DNA of 64,000 nt, taken from an uncultured Acetatifactor sp. Its GTDB lineage: Bacteria; Bacillota; Clostridia; Lachnospirales; Lachnospiraceae. The stretch is taken from assembly GCF_910585425.1 (NCBI RefSeq), contig NZ_CAJUCP010000023.1:13796-77795 (forward strand), written 5' to 3'. The notes beneath the pieces are model-generated. The model made no database searches and had not been told where the DNA came from. It was given only the letters and a program-made list of their open reading frames with translations. A program made the position numbers and the translations under genes. Shown here in pieces: positions 23,342 to 32,847 of this stretch (within the stretch, counting starts at the first letter, position 1; each line of letters starts with the position of its first letter).

Positions 23342-25946
23342 GTGGATAATTTCTTCAAGTGTATTGATTGTTCTCGTGATGGCCATGCGGTATTTTTTCC
23401 GGGGGAAGCTCCCCATGCGGGCATGGTATGCCCTGTGGCTGGTGGTGGCAGTGCGGCTGCTGGTGCCGATATCCTTTGCGGAGAGCGGGCTGAGCATACT
23501 GAATCTCTTCGCCTTCACGGACAGAGCCCAGGATCGGCAGGATTTGGCAGGGCAGCAGGAGGATACAGGCGGTGAGGCGCGGCCTGCGGCAGACGGGGTG
23601 GTTGCGGGAGAGAACGGCCGGACAGGGAATGGCCATGGGGCCGGATTGGAGAATCAGGCGGGAACAGGCTTGCTGGAAACCGGGGTGCGAAAGGAAGGTA
23701 CGCAGGCAGACCAATCCGGGGAGACAGCGGGCCAGGCCGGGGCAGAGGAGCCGGATATTGTGGCGGATGCTTTGACCGCACCGGGCCGGGTACAGGAGCC
23801 GGAAACAGGCTCCCTGCACTTCCAGCCGGCAACGCAGGCTTCAGGCGGCGGTTCCGGGGAGGACACAGGTGCCGGGAGCCAGGGAACCTGGCACATCTAC
23901 CCGGTCTGGCAGACATTCTTCGCCGGACATTCCCTGCTGTGGTATATATGGCTTCTGGGCGTGGCGGTATGCGCAGGATGCGTCCTGACATTCAACGGAA
24001 AGTACCGCAAAAAAGTGCACATATCCCGCAGGCGCTGCAAGGCGGCAGTGCAGAGCAGACTTCCGGTCTATGTTTCTCCGGTGGTGGATAATCCCTGCAT
24101 GTTCGGGCTGGCCCGTCCGGCGGTGTACCTGAGCCCGGAGGCTGCGCAGCGGCCGGAGACCCTTAAGTATGTGCTATGTCATGAGAACGTCCATTACAGC
24201 CATCGGGACAATCTGTGGGTGGTGGTGCGCGCGGCATGCCTCTGCCTCCATTGGTACAATCCGCTGGTGTGGATTGCCGCGGCCCTGTCCGAGCAGGACG
24301 GCGAGCTGGCCTGTGACGAGAGGACGCTGGAGCTTTTGGGCCAGGAGGAGCGGATTCGCTACGGCAGGGTCCTGCTGGACTTCAGCGCCCAGGGCAGCCC
24401 CTGGCAGAGGGGCTGGAAGCTTTCTACTGCCATGTCCAGCGGGAAGAAGCTGTTGAAGGAGCGGCTGCTGGTCATCGTGGGAGAACCCAGGCGGCATGCG
24501 GGGGCATTGGCAGGGGTCATGCTCCTGACGGCGCTCTGTACGGCAGTCACCTTCACCGGCAGGGTCAGCGGCCAGGAGACGGAGGAGGATGCCGCCTGGG
24601 AGGAGATGAAGGACACGGCTCCGGGGGATGCGGCCTTTGTCCGTACAGGGAGCGGAAAGGTCAGCGCCCTCGCTGCGGACGGTGCCGAGAGCATGGCCAT
24701 TGTACCCGTGAGCCTGGGAGAGGGAAAGGAAGAGATGCCCGGGGAAGAACATCTCCTGAAAATCATCGGCCAGGCTGTTCCGGGCAGCGGCCAGTATCGA
24801 ATCGACCAGATTGCGCTGACCAGGGTTCAGGGAAGGAGGGAGGAGCCCCTGCAGACCATCCGCCCGGAGGACGTGAGGGTTCTGTATACCAGGGCTTTAG
24901 AGGATATCCGGGGCGGCGCAGGGCAGATGTATTCTTTCAAGTCAGAGGAGGAGCCCCTGTACGCCAAGCCCCTGTGCAGGGCGGAGGATCTGCCCGCCCA
25001 TGAGCTGGGAAAGTTCCTGGCGGACGAGAACGGGCAGATTTATGCAGATGCGCTGGACGGAGAGCTGGTGGTGACGGATCTGAACTTTGACGGTTATGAG
25101 GATTTTTATCTCCAGGGTGGGACGGGGACTGTCAATATTCCGTATTATTGTTATCTGTGGAATCCTCAGGGGGAAAGGTTCGAACCCGGCTATATGATTC
25201 CCAATGTGGAGGTGGATTCGGAGGCGCAGCTGATAAAGAGCGCTACCGATGATGGCAACGGGCAGCATTCTGTGAAATATTACCGTTTTGACGAGGCGAA
25301 TATCCTGCACATGGTGCGGTACGTGGAGGAGAACCAGTCCCCGGACGCGGTCTTCCCCACGCTGGACCTGACCTACTGTGAGCCGTACTATGCACTGCCC
25401 GCGGTGGACGAATGGGATTACGGCACCCGCTACGGCGGCGCGCTGACGGAGCGGTTCGTCTACTGGGCGAAGGAGGCGCTGACGGAGCTGTACGAGTGGA
25501 GCGGCACGAAGATAGACAAGGCATGCTTCACGGTAACCCGCTTTGGAGACTTTTGCTTCGCAAACACCCCGGAAGAATTACAATCGTCTTTGATATACTA
25601 TGACCGTGTGTATGGAGAGGATGCCGGGTTCGAGAGCTGCGTGAAACAGATGGGCGTGGCTACGGAGCGGACGGTGTGGTTCTCCCCTGTGATACAGTGG
25701 AACAAGCCGGAGAATCCGGACGGGATGACGGATCATGAACTGGCGGAATGGTATTTCGAGAGGGCCCCTCTGGCGGAGGGCGAGAAGCTGGTCAGCGTGG
25801 AGGGAATCGGTGAAGGAATCGGCTACGATACCTATAGCATCCTGAACATCCTGGCGGAATCGGGGAATTTCTATCAGATATATTTGGATGGAGCCACCAG
25901 GGAGATGAGCGCCATGTATGGCCCATATGAGGAACGGCCGGACTGA
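23334..25946 (+). CDS. BlaR1-like M56 membrane metalloprotease with a non-penicillin-binding sensor domain
   Basis: 870 residues. Helices 1-2 (WIISSSVLIVLVMAMRYFF; AWYALWLVVAVRLLVPI) precede a ~140-residue low-complexity Gly/Glu/Ala linker, then a third helix (LLWYIWLLGVAVCAGCVL). The M56 zinc site is CHENVHYSHRDN (H-E-x-x-H) with the downstream ELACDERTLELLG. A fourth helix lies near residue 390 (GVMLLTALCTAVTF). The C-terminal ~450 residues lack the penicillin-binding S-x-x-K domain of true BlaR1. They instead carry VVTDLNFDGYEDFYLQ, a calcium-loop-like repeat also seen in the downstream lipoprotein. The signal sensed is therefore unknown. Confidence 0.85.
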   Translation: MVEWIISSSVLIVLVMAMRYFFRGKLPMRAWYALWLVVAVRLLVPISFAESGLSILNLFAFTDRAQDRQDLAGQQEDTGGEARPAADGVVAGENGRTGNGHGAGLENQAGTGLLETGVRKEGTQADQSGETAGQAGAEEPDIVADALTAPGRVQEPETGSLHFQPATQASGGGSGEDTGAGSQGTWHIYPVWQTFFAGHSLLWYIWLLGVAVCAGCVLTFNGKYRKKVHISRRRCKAAVQSRLPVYVSPVVDNPCMFGLARPAVYLSPEAAQRPETLKYVLCHENVHYSHRDNLWVVVRAACLCLHWYNPLVWIAAALSEQDGELACDERTLELLGQEERIRYGRVLLDFSAQGSPWQRGWKLSTAMSSGKKLLKERLLVIVGEPRRHAGALAGVMLLTALCTAVTFTGRVSGQETEEDAAWEEMKDTAPGDAAFVRTGSGKVSALAADGAESMAIVPVSLGEGKEEMPGEEHLLKIIGQAVPGSGQYRIDQIALTRVQGRREEPLQTIRPEDVRVLYTRALEDIRGGAGQMYSFKSEEEPLYAKPLCRAEDLPAHELGKFLADENGQIYADALDGELVVTDLNFDGYEDFYLQGGTGTVNIPYYCYLWNPQGERFEPGYMIPNVEVDSEAQLIKSATDDGNGQHSVKYYRFDEANILHMVRYVEENQSPDAVFPTLDLTYCEPYYALPAVDEWDYGTRYGGALTERFVYWAKEALTELYEWSGTKIDKACFTVTRFGDFCFANTPEELQSSLIYYDRVYGEDAGFESCVKQMGVATERTVWFSPVIQWNKPENPDGMTDHELAEWYFERAPLAEGEKLVSVEGIGEGIGYDTYSILNILAESGNFYQIYLDGATREMSAMYGPYEERPD

Positions 25947-25978
25947 GCGTGAAGGGATTTTCAAGCTCTAAGCGGAGG

Positions 25979-26003
25979 AATGCCCAATGCGTGGGCATTT
26001 TTC
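25979..26003 (+). terminator. Intrinsic terminator after the BlaR1-like gene
   Basis: AATGCCCA (25979-25986) pairs with TGGGCATT (25992-25999), five-base loop, followed by TTTT. Short but well formed; it separates the repressor-sensor pair from the lipoprotein gene. Confidence 0.7.
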
Positions 26004-26056
26004 CGGTTGGCGGCGGGTTGTTGATTGTGGCCCGTTATGGCGGGCGGGAGGAAGAT

Positions 26057-27856
26057 ATGAAGAAAGCATTGTGTAAATGGGCGGCGCTGTGCCTTGCGGC
26101 GGCCATGCTGGTAGGCTGCGGCAGTGACGGCACAGGGAACGGGCTGGAGGACATGGGAGTCTCACTGACCGATGGACCGGGCGGAAACGCGGACGGGCAG
26201 GAAAGCGGCGGACAGGACAGCTCCCAGGCTCCGGCGGAAGACGGCAGCGGCAGCGCGGCCATGTATGAGGCCTATGTGAAGGTTCTGGAGGACATCTATT
26301 TCGACCAGAAATTCCCGGACGGTACGGAGCACGGCCTTCAGCCGGCCAGTGCCGACATCACCGACAATATGTTCGCGGTATACGACATCGATGCCGATGG
26401 CAGGGAAGAACTGATCGTCTTCTATACCACCACCTATACAGCCGGGATGGTGGAGATCATATATGACTACGACAGCGGCACGGGAGACGTGCGGGAGGAG
26501 TTCCTGGCATACCCGATGCGGACCTATTATGACAATGGCATAGTAGAGGTGGAGGCATCCCACAATCAGGGCTTGGCCAGCGATGGCGGCGCTGACGGGA
26601 ATTTCTGGCCATACAGCCTGTACCGCTATGACCCTGAGACGGATGCCTATGTATCGCTGGCCAGCGTGGACGCCTGGAGCAGGGGCTTCCGGGAGGAGGA
26701 CTATGACGGGAACCCCTTCCCCCAGGAGGTGGACGCAGACGGGGACGGCGTGGTGTACTATGTGGCCACAGAGGGAAATGAGCCGAAGGCCCCTATGGAC
26801 GGCGCGGAATACGACCAGTGGCGGGATTCCTGCCTGAAAGGGGCGAAGCCCATACAGGTTCCTTACGTAAACCTGACGACGGACAATATCTATGCTATAA
26901 CGAATGGCAGCGCTGCGGGTGGCGGCGCTGTGGGAAACGGAAGTGCTGCGGGTGGCGGCGCTGATGGAAATGGCAATGCTGCCGGAAATGCCACGGACAG
27001 CGGTGCAGAGCCTGGCAGCGCCGGCGGCTCGGAGGCTCTGGCCGGGGGGCAGATTTTGGACCAATCCTTCCCTGTGACGCTGGACGGCTGGGGAGGGGTG
27101 GTCTTCGCGCCCTTTGCGCCGGGAGACCTCATGGAGGATGAAAACGGCCATGTCTGCTTCGGGGATGTGCGCTTCGCCCTGTTCCAGGACGGGAAGACGG
27201 TCGCTGTCCTGCCCGGCGAGAACGAGGAGAACATATTCTACGGCCAGCAGTTCAAGGAGGTGCTGGCCGTAGCCTTCCAGGATTACAATGAGGACGGCAG
27301 GACGGACATCCTGGTGCTCCTGGAATACGCCGGGGTGCAGGGGGCGAACATAGACGTGCCGGTTCGCATGGTGCGGGCCTATGCCCAGGAGGAAGGAAGC
27401 AAGGACTTTTATCTGGACAGGCCGGTGTCAGAGTATCTGGGCTCCTATGCCGACAGCATGGAACAGGTATATGAGGGATTGGATACTTACGCCGGAATCT
27501 ATGCCGTGGCCACGGACAAGTCCGCCTGGGAGGTGGAGCGGTTCGCCAGGAAGGTGAAGCGGCAGATCCTGGCCAGGGATTTCCGGGGCCTGTGTGAGGA
27601 GATTGCCTTTCCGATTACCGTAGACGGCACAGTATATCAGGATCGGGAGGCCTTTTTGGGGGCGGATTTCATTCAGGATCCGAATCCGGCCTTTCTGGAC
27701 GCGCTGCAAAAGGAGCCCTGCGGGAACATGTTCGTGAATTATCAGGGCATAGCCATGGGAGATGGAAGCGTCTGGATTACGGAGGTCCTGTACGACAGCC
27801 TGGCATCCGGGGGGCTTAAGGTGTATGGGGTGAACGGTTTGGGAACAGACGGCTGA
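26057..27856 (+). CDS. Secreted lipoprotein with D-x-D-x-D-G repeats and a Gly/Ala linker
   Basis: 599 residues from the ATG at 26057, with GGAGGA four bases upstream; in-frame sequence back to 25949 crosses the terminator and is not preferred. The signal peptide WAALCLAAAMLVGCGS ends in a lipobox with Cys near residue 19. AVYDIDADGREELIVFY and AFQDYNEDGRTDILVLLEY are calcium-loop-like motifs of FG-GAP/VCBS type. A central linker holds an 11-residue repeat (NGSAAGGGAVG and variants). Function unknown; the shared motifs and position suggest it partners the BlaR1-like protein. Confidence 0.8.
   Translation: MKKALCKWAALCLAAAMLVGCGSDGTGNGLEDMGVSLTDGPGGNADGQESGGQDSSQAPAEDGSGSAAMYEAYVKVLEDIYFDQKFPDGTEHGLQPASADITDNMFAVYDIDADGREELIVFYTTTYTAGMVEIIYDYDSGTGDVREEFLAYPMRTYYDNGIVEVEASHNQGLASDGGADGNFWPYSLYRYDPETDAYVSLASVDAWSRGFREEDYDGNPFPQEVDADGDGVVYYVATEGNEPKAPMDGAEYDQWRDSCLKGAKPIQVPYVNLTTDNIYAITNGSAAGGGAVGNGSAAGGGADGNGNAAGNATDSGAEPGSAGGSEALAGGQILDQSFPVTLDGWGGVVFAPFAPGDLMEDENGHVCFGDVRFALFQDGKTVAVLPGENEENIFYGQQFKEVLAVAFQDYNEDGRTDILVLLEYAGVQGANIDVPVRMVRAYAQEEGSKDFYLDRPVSEYLGSYADSMEQVYEGLDTYAGIYAVATDKSAWEVERFARKVKRQILARDFRGLCEEIAFPITVDGTVYQDREAFLGADFIQDPNPAFLDALQKEPCGNMFVNYQGIAMGDGSVWITEVLYDSLASGGLKVYGVNGLGTDG
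26903..26990 (+). repeat. 33-bp tandem repeat in the lipoprotein linker
   Basis: Units start at 26903, 26936 and 26969 (period 33), each encoding NGSAAGGGA-type sequence; the third is diverged. Confidence 0.85.
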
Positions 27857-27935
27857 CAGTATTAAAATATATGCCTTGCCATCCAATGCCCGCGCTTGTG
27901 GCCGTAAAATTTTGCACGTAATTCGAGAAAGGCTA

Positions 27936-27962
27936 TTGACAAACCGAACCGGGGGGTAATAT
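27936..27962 (+). promoter_or_regulatory. Candidate promoter for the secreted LytM-like gene
   Basis: TTGACA at 27936-27941 and TAATAT at 27957-27962, spacing only 15. The -35 is perfect but the spacing is short, so this is tentative. Confidence 0.4.
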
Positions 27963-28022
27963 GTCTCTATACAAAACATAAAGACCCCAGCAAGGGCGGG
28001 GTGCAAACAGGAGGGCGGCCAG

Positions 28023-29303
28023 ATGGCGGTAAGAAAAACGAAGAGGATGGGAATAGTGAAGAAGCTTGCGGCATTGGCATTGTCGGGATGCATGTTCTTC
28101 GGCATAGGGAGCGAGGCGCTTGCTGCTTCGCTGAAGGATGTGTTCGACGAGCACTATTATGCGGACAGCTACGGGGACGTGAAGGAGGCATACGGCTACG
28201 ACAGGGAAGCGCTGTGGAACCACTTCAGGAACTTCGGCATGAAGGAAGGGCGGAACATGAACATGTTCTTCGATGTGGCGAAGTACAGGGCACAGTACGC
28301 CGATTTGGAGGCGGTTTTCGGAGACGACTGGGGCGCATACCTGAACCACTACCTGACCTATGGGGCGAAGGAGGGCAGGGACACGGGGACAGGGTTCGAT
28401 GCCCTGGAGTACGCGGACCGCTACGCCGACCTGAAGGAGGCGTTCGGTGACGATGTGCTGGCCCTGTGGCACCACTACCAGACCTATGGAAGCGCAGAGC
28501 AGAGGGATGGCAGGGACCAGTGGATCATAGACGCAGAGCGTGAGGCACAGAGACGGGCCAGTGAATCAGCGGGCAGCGCCGCGAAGCCGGAATCGAAGCC
28601 TGTGGTGGTGAGGCCCGGGGAACTCCTGCCGGGGACTGACACGGATACCGACACAGACACCACTCCCGGAGAGCCTCAACCCGGTCCGGATACCGACACG
28701 GACGCCACCCCCGGAGAGCCCCAGCCCGGCCCGGATACCGACACGGATGCCACTCCCGGAGAGCCCCAGCCCGGTCCGGATACGGATACAGACACCACAC
28801 CTGACCAGCCCCAGGAGGACGGCGATGGCCCGGAGGATACGGAGACGTCGGGAGATACCGGCAATACTGACAGCGATGAGCGCCCAGATTACCTGTGGAA
28901 TGGATGGCGTCCAATCAGTGGCGATATCAAAGTGGTGATTCCTTATAGTATGGATCATGCCGTTTACTTTTACACACTGGATCAATACAAGTATAATCCG
29001 GCCGTGATGTTAGCTGCCGAGCAGGGGGCCGCTGTGATGGCCTGCGTGGGCGGCCAGGTCGTCTCCGTATTCCAGGATGAGGAAATAGGACAAGCCGTCA
29101 CAGTGGATTTAGGAGGCGGTTATAGGGTTACATATGGCCAGTTGGATAACATACAGGTGACGGAGGGCAGCTATGTGGAGGCCGGCCAGGTCATCGGGTT
29201 CATCGCGGCACCCACCATATATTATCAGATAGAGGGAAGCCATCTGTATCTGGCGCTGAGATTGGACGGTATGCCTGTGAATCCGGAGACACTGTGGCAA
29301 TAG
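28023..29303 (+). CDS. Secreted protein: three YxDL repeats, Asp-Thr-Pro linker, degenerate LytM (M23) domain
   Basis: 426 residues. A signal peptide runs to about residue 35 (LAALALSGCMFFGIGSEALAA). Three ~40-residue repeats follow, each of the form YxxxYxDLxxAFGxDxxxxxxHYxxxGxxEGR (residues ~37-165). Then comes a linker of 15-residue Pro/Asp/Thr repeats, and a C-terminal M23-like beta domain (residues ~310-426). The M23 catalytic histidines look lost: YGQLDN replaces the usual YxHL, and SHLYLALRLDGMPVNP has H-x-Y where H-x-H is expected. It is therefore more likely a cell-wall binding or scaffold protein than an active endopeptidase. Confidence 0.8.
   Translation: MAVRKTKRMGIVKKLAALALSGCMFFGIGSEALAASLKDVFDEHYYADSYGDVKEAYGYDREALWNHFRNFGMKEGRNMNMFFDVAKYRAQYADLEAVFGDDWGAYLNHYLTYGAKEGRDTGTGFDALEYADRYADLKEAFGDDVLALWHHYQTYGSAEQRDGRDQWIIDAEREAQRRASESAGSAAKPESKPVVVRPGELLPGTDTDTDTDTTPGEPQPGPDTDTDATPGEPQPGPDTDTDATPGEPQPGPDTDTDTTPDQPQEDGDGPEDTETSGDTGNTDSDERPDYLWNGWRPISGDIKVVIPYSMDHAVYFYTLDQYKYNPAVMLAAEQGAAVMACVGGQVVSVFQDEEIGQAVTVDLGGGYRVTYGQLDNIQVTEGSYVEAGQVIGFIAAPTIYYQIEGSHLYLALRLDGMPVNPETLWQ
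28665..28799 (+). repeat. 45-bp tandem repeat encoding PGEPQPGPDTDTDAT
   Basis: Three units at 28665, 28710 and 28755 (period 45, 15 codons), highly similar at the DNA level. Confidence 0.9.
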
Positions 29304-29354
29304 GCATGTAAACGCAGACGGAAATGAATTCCTTAAGTGGTACAGCTACATCAG

Positions 29355-29386
29355 AAAGGCGCTTTCTTTTAACAGAGAGCGCCTTT
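29355..29386 (+). terminator. Terminator-like hairpin after the LytM-like gene
   Basis: AAAGGCGCT (29355-29363) pairs with AGCGCCTTT (29378-29386), with extra pairing TCT/AGA inside. There is only a short T-tract within the right arm, so efficiency is uncertain. Confidence 0.6.
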
Positions 29387-29451
29387 AATACATGGAATAG
29401 AAAAGCGAAACGAAAGGCCTGACAGCGCCTGTACGGAGCCCAAATTTCTCC

Positions 29452-29480
29452 TTGACGAAACAGGAAACAATTGGTAGACT
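29452..29480 (+). promoter_or_regulatory. Promoter for the sugar kinase gene
   Basis: TTGACG at 29452-29457 and TAGACT at 29475-29480 with 17-base spacing, 73 bases before the ATG. Confidence 0.55.
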
Positions 29481-29552
29481 AAAGATTAAATGTAAAAGAA
29501 GAGAGAGCCCACACAGCCCTCCCTTTCATGACAGGCGCAAGGAGATAATACG

Positions 29553-30638
29553 ATGGATAGATATTTACAGATTGCAGACCGCTTCCGGCTGGACAGCAGA
29601 GCGATAAGCGCGGAGAGCCACGGCGGCGGACACATCAACGACACCTTTCTGGTGAAGACCGAGAAGGGGGAGAAATACTATATACTGCAGCGCATCAACA
29701 CCGCTGTCTTCAAGAACGCGGAGGCCCTCATGGAGAACATCATCCTGGTGACGGACTTCCTGCGGGAGAAGATTGCCCGGGACGGCGGGGATCCCCAGAG
29801 GGAAACCATGAACGTCGTCCTGACCAGAGACGGCAAGACGCTGTACCGGGACGAGGAGGGCTGTTGGCGGGTCTATATGTTCATAGACGGCACGATAACT
29901 ATGCAGACCTGCGAGAACGCGGAGCAGTTCTACCTGAGCGCCTGCGCATTCGGGCATTTCCAAAAGCTCTTGGCGGACTTCCCGGCGGATAAGCTCTGCG
30001 AGTCCATTCCTAATTTCCACAACACCAAGTCCCGCTATCTGGACTTCGAGGCGGCGGTGGAAAGGGATGTCTGCGGCAGGGCGGCTTCCGTAGCGGAGGA
30101 GATTGCCTTCGTGCGGGCCCATAAGGAGTTCGCGGCCACGCTGGTAGACATGCAGGAGAGCGGGGAGCTTCCCCTGCGGGTCACCCATAACGATACGAAG
30201 CTCAACAATGTACTGTTTGACGAAAAGACCGGAAAGCCCCTGGCGGTGGTGGATTTGGATACCGTGATGCCCGGGCTCTCCATCAATGACTTCGGGGACA
30301 GCATCCGCTTCGGCGCCACCTACGCGGCGGAGGACGAGCCGGATTTAAGCAAGGTCAATTTCGAGATCGATTTGTTCGACTGCTATACCAAAGGGTTCCT
30401 GGGAGAGTGCGGCTCGCTCCTCACGGAGAATGAGAAGAAGATGCTGCCGGTGGGGGCCATGATGATGACCTTCGAGTGCGGCATGCGCTTCCTCACGGAT
30501 CACCTGAGCGGAGATACCTATTTCAAAATCCATCGGGAGAACCACAATCTGGACCGCTGCCGCACCCAGTTCAAGCTGGTGCGGGACATGGAGGCGGCCA
30601 GGGAGCTGATGGACAAAGTGGTGGAGAAATATAGCTGA
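29553..30638 (+). CDS. Aminoglycoside phosphotransferase-fold sugar kinase (N-acetylhexosamine 1-kinase-like)
   Basis: 361 residues. GGGHINDTFLV is the nucleotide loop near residue 24. The catalytic loop is LRVTHNDTKLNNVLFD (Asp and Asn), and the metal site VVDLDTVMPG replaces the DFG motif. FGDSIRFGATYAAEDEPDL follows. This pattern fits bifidobacterial NahK-type kinases that phosphorylate GlcNAc or GalNAc at C1. Substrate is inferred from resemblance, and no lacto-N-biose genes are adjacent. It is transcribed alone, with a hairpin after it. Confidence 0.8.
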   Translation: MDRYLQIADRFRLDSRAISAESHGGGHINDTFLVKTEKGEKYYILQRINTAVFKNAEALMENIILVTDFLREKIARDGGDPQRETMNVVLTRDGKTLYRDEEGCWRVYMFIDGTITMQTCENAEQFYLSACAFGHFQKLLADFPADKLCESIPNFHNTKSRYLDFEAAVERDVCGRAASVAEEIAFVRAHKEFAATLVDMQESGELPLRVTHNDTKLNNVLFDEKTGKPLAVVDLDTVMPGLSINDFGDSIRFGATYAAEDEPDLSKVNFEIDLFDCYTKGFLGECGSLLTENEKKMLPVGAMMMTFECGMRFLTDHLSGDTYFKIHRENHNLDRCRTQFKLVRDMEAARELMDKVVEKYS

Positions 30639-30658
30639 CGCCTCTGTGCGGGCATGCG

Positions 30659-30705
30659 CAAGGGCCGTATCGGATTGCCGGAGAGGGCATCAGATACGGC
30701 CTTTG
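30659..30705 (+). terminator. Terminator-like hairpin after the kinase gene
   Basis: CAAGGGCCGTATC (30659-30671) pairs with GATACGGCCTTTG (30693-30705) with one mismatch. No T-run follows. Confidence 0.5.
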
Positions 30706-30843
30706 CCGCGGTTACAGAGGATGCGCCACAGAGAAAATGCGCCGGCAGGGGAAGGCTGAAAAGGAAGAGAGAAGCGCCGACTGCCTGTGGCAAAGATTGA
30801 CGACTGGAAGAAAAGGGATTCGTAAGACAGAGGGCGGCTGACA

Positions 30844-32733
30844 ATGGAAAAATGGTATGTGACAATGAAGAAGGCGGATTTTGACGGATGGGGCAGGAAA
30901 TTCAACATCAGCCCGGTGGTGGCCAGGATCCTGCGCAACCGGGATCTGACCGGGGAGGAAGAGGTGGGGAAGTTCCTGCGGGGGACGCTGGAGGACTGCT
31001 ACTCCCCCTGGCTCTTAAAGGATATGGACAAAGCAGTGGAACAGATTCTTGCCGCGATAGAATCGGATATCCGTATCCGCGTCATCGGAGACTATGATGT
31101 GGACGGTATCTGCGCGTCCTATATCCTGACCAAGGGGCTGCAGATACTGGGGGCAAAGGCGGACACGGCCATCCCCCATCGCATCCATGACGGCTACGGG
31201 CTCAATGACCACCTGATAGAAATGGCCCGCCAGGACGGCATCGGCATGATCGTGACCTGCGACAACGGCATCGCCGCCGCGCCCCAGATTGCGCTGGCGA
31301 ATTCCTACGGCATCAAGGTCATCGTCACGGATCATCATGAGGTGCCCTTCGTGATGGCACAGACAGCCGGAAGCGCTGATGGCATTTCCGGCGGGGAGCA
31401 GGGGAATACCGGCTCTGATGGGAGGAGAGACGGCATGTCAGGAGACGTGGCAGAGAGGGCTGCGGATGGGACAGACTGTGACGGCGGATTCTGCCGCAGG
31501 GAGCTGCTGCCCCCGGCCCTGGCGGTGATAGACCCCAAGCAGGAGCGGTGCAGTTATCCCTTTCCGAACATCTGCGGCGGCGCGGTGGCCTACAAGGTGG
31601 TACAGGCTCTGGCGGAGAGGACGGGAAGCGTACAGCTGAAGGACGTGCTGGAGGAGCTGCTGGAGTTCGCTGCCCTGTCCACGGTATGCGATGTGATGGA
31701 GCTGAAGGATGAGAACCGAATCCTGGTGAAGGAGGGGCTGAACCGCCTGCGGCATACCCGCAACCAGGGAATCCGGGCCCTGATGGAGGTCAACGGCATC
31801 GAGCCGGAGAAGCTCAGCGCCTATCATCTGGGCTTTGTAATCGGCCCCTGCCTCAACGCCACCGGCAGGCTGGACACCGCAAGGAGGGCCCTGGAGCTTC
31901 TCCAGAGCCAAAACCGGGTGGAGGCCATGACCGCGGCCAGGGAGCTGAAGGAGCTCAATGACAGCCGCAAGAACATGACCCTGCAGGGGGTGGAACAGGC
32001 GGAAAGGTACCTGGCGCGGCAGGGGATGGGGGAGGACAAGGTGCTGGTGATATACCTGCCGGAAGTCCACGAGAGCCTGGCGGGCATCATCGCCGGGCGC
32101 ATCCGGGAGAGCCACCACCACCCCGTCTTCATCCTGACCAGAGGGGAAGAAGGGGTGAAGGGCTCCGGCCGCTCCATAGAGGGCTACCATATGTACCAGG
32201 CTATGACCCAGGTGAAGCAGTATTTCACCAAATTCGGAGGCCATGCCATGGCGGCTGGGCTTTCCATGCGGGAGGAGGACGTGGAGGCCTTCCGGCGGGA
32301 CCTGAACCGGAACTGTGCGCTGGAGCCGGAGGACTTCATTCCCAGGGTGCGCATCGATGTGCCCATGCCCATAGACTACGGGGACATGGGGATGGCGGAG
32401 GAGCTGGAGCTGCTGGAGCCTTTCGGCGTAGGCAACCCCAAGCCGCTGTTCGCCCACAAGAACCTGTTCTTCCTGACAGGGCACAAAATGGGCGCCAACC
32501 AGACCTGCGCCAGATACCAGGTGCGGACGGAAACCGGCGCCCGGCGCCAGATTGTCTTTTTCGGCGACCTGAAGAAGTTCGGTGCGTTCCTGGAGGAGAA
32601 GTTCGGCTCGGGAAGCGAGGAGGCGCTGTATGCCGGGAGAGGGAATTTCCCTGTGTCCGTGGTCTATCAGCTGGGAAAGAACACCTACCGGGGCAATACG
32701 GAATTACAGTATGTGATGCAGCATTATGCGTAA
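30844..32733 (+). CDS. recJ: Single-stranded-DNA-specific exonuclease RecJ
   Basis: 629 residues. DHH-domain motifs: VIGDYDVDGICASYIL, VTCDNGIAA and VTDHHEVPF. LNATGRLDTARRALELL and the DHHA1 motif GGHAMAAGLSM follow, then the OB-fold end LLEPFGVGNPKPLF. It degrades single-stranded DNA 5' to 3' in recombination and mismatch repair. Between VTDHHEVPF and LLPPALAVIDPKQ there is a ~50-residue Gly/Ser/Asp-rich insertion (residues ~170-218) with no counterpart in typical RecJ, on a loop before the next conserved block. Its coding DNA does not show a clean repeat. Confidence 0.93.
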   Translation: MEKWYVTMKKADFDGWGRKFNISPVVARILRNRDLTGEEEVGKFLRGTLEDCYSPWLLKDMDKAVEQILAAIESDIRIRVIGDYDVDGICASYILTKGLQILGAKADTAIPHRIHDGYGLNDHLIEMARQDGIGMIVTCDNGIAAAPQIALANSYGIKVIVTDHHEVPFVMAQTAGSADGISGGEQGNTGSDGRRDGMSGDVAERAADGTDCDGGFCRRELLPPALAVIDPKQERCSYPFPNICGGAVAYKVVQALAERTGSVQLKDVLEELLEFAALSTVCDVMELKDENRILVKEGLNRLRHTRNQGIRALMEVNGIEPEKLSAYHLGFVIGPCLNATGRLDTARRALELLQSQNRVEAMTAARELKELNDSRKNMTLQGVEQAERYLARQGMGEDKVLVIYLPEVHESLAGIIAGRIRESHHHPVFILTRGEEGVKGSGRSIEGYHMYQAMTQVKQYFTKFGGHAMAAGLSMREEDVEAFRRDLNRNCALEPEDFIPRVRIDVPMPIDYGDMGMAEELELLEPFGVGNPKPLFAHKNLFFLTGHKMGANQTCARYQVRTETGARRQIVFFGDLKKFGAFLEEKFGSGSEEALYAGRGNFPVSVVYQLGKNTYRGNTELQYVMQHYA

Positions 32734-32818
32734 GAGACGGCGGGGAAGCTGGCGGAATGCCGTAACTGCTGCAAGATGCTGATATAAGACGTTGCTGTAA
32801 TACGACTGCGAAAAATGA

Positions 32819-32847
32819 TTGCCCTATTCTGTTTTCTGTGCTATAAT
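32819..32847 (+). promoter_or_regulatory. Promoter for carAB
   Basis: TTGCCC at 32819-32824 and perfect TATAAT at 32842-32847, spacing 17. The leader to the ATG at 33003 is about 155 bases and GC-rich. AAAGCG/CGCTTT forms a small hairpin near its end, but no PyrR site or attenuator was recognised. Confidence 0.55.
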
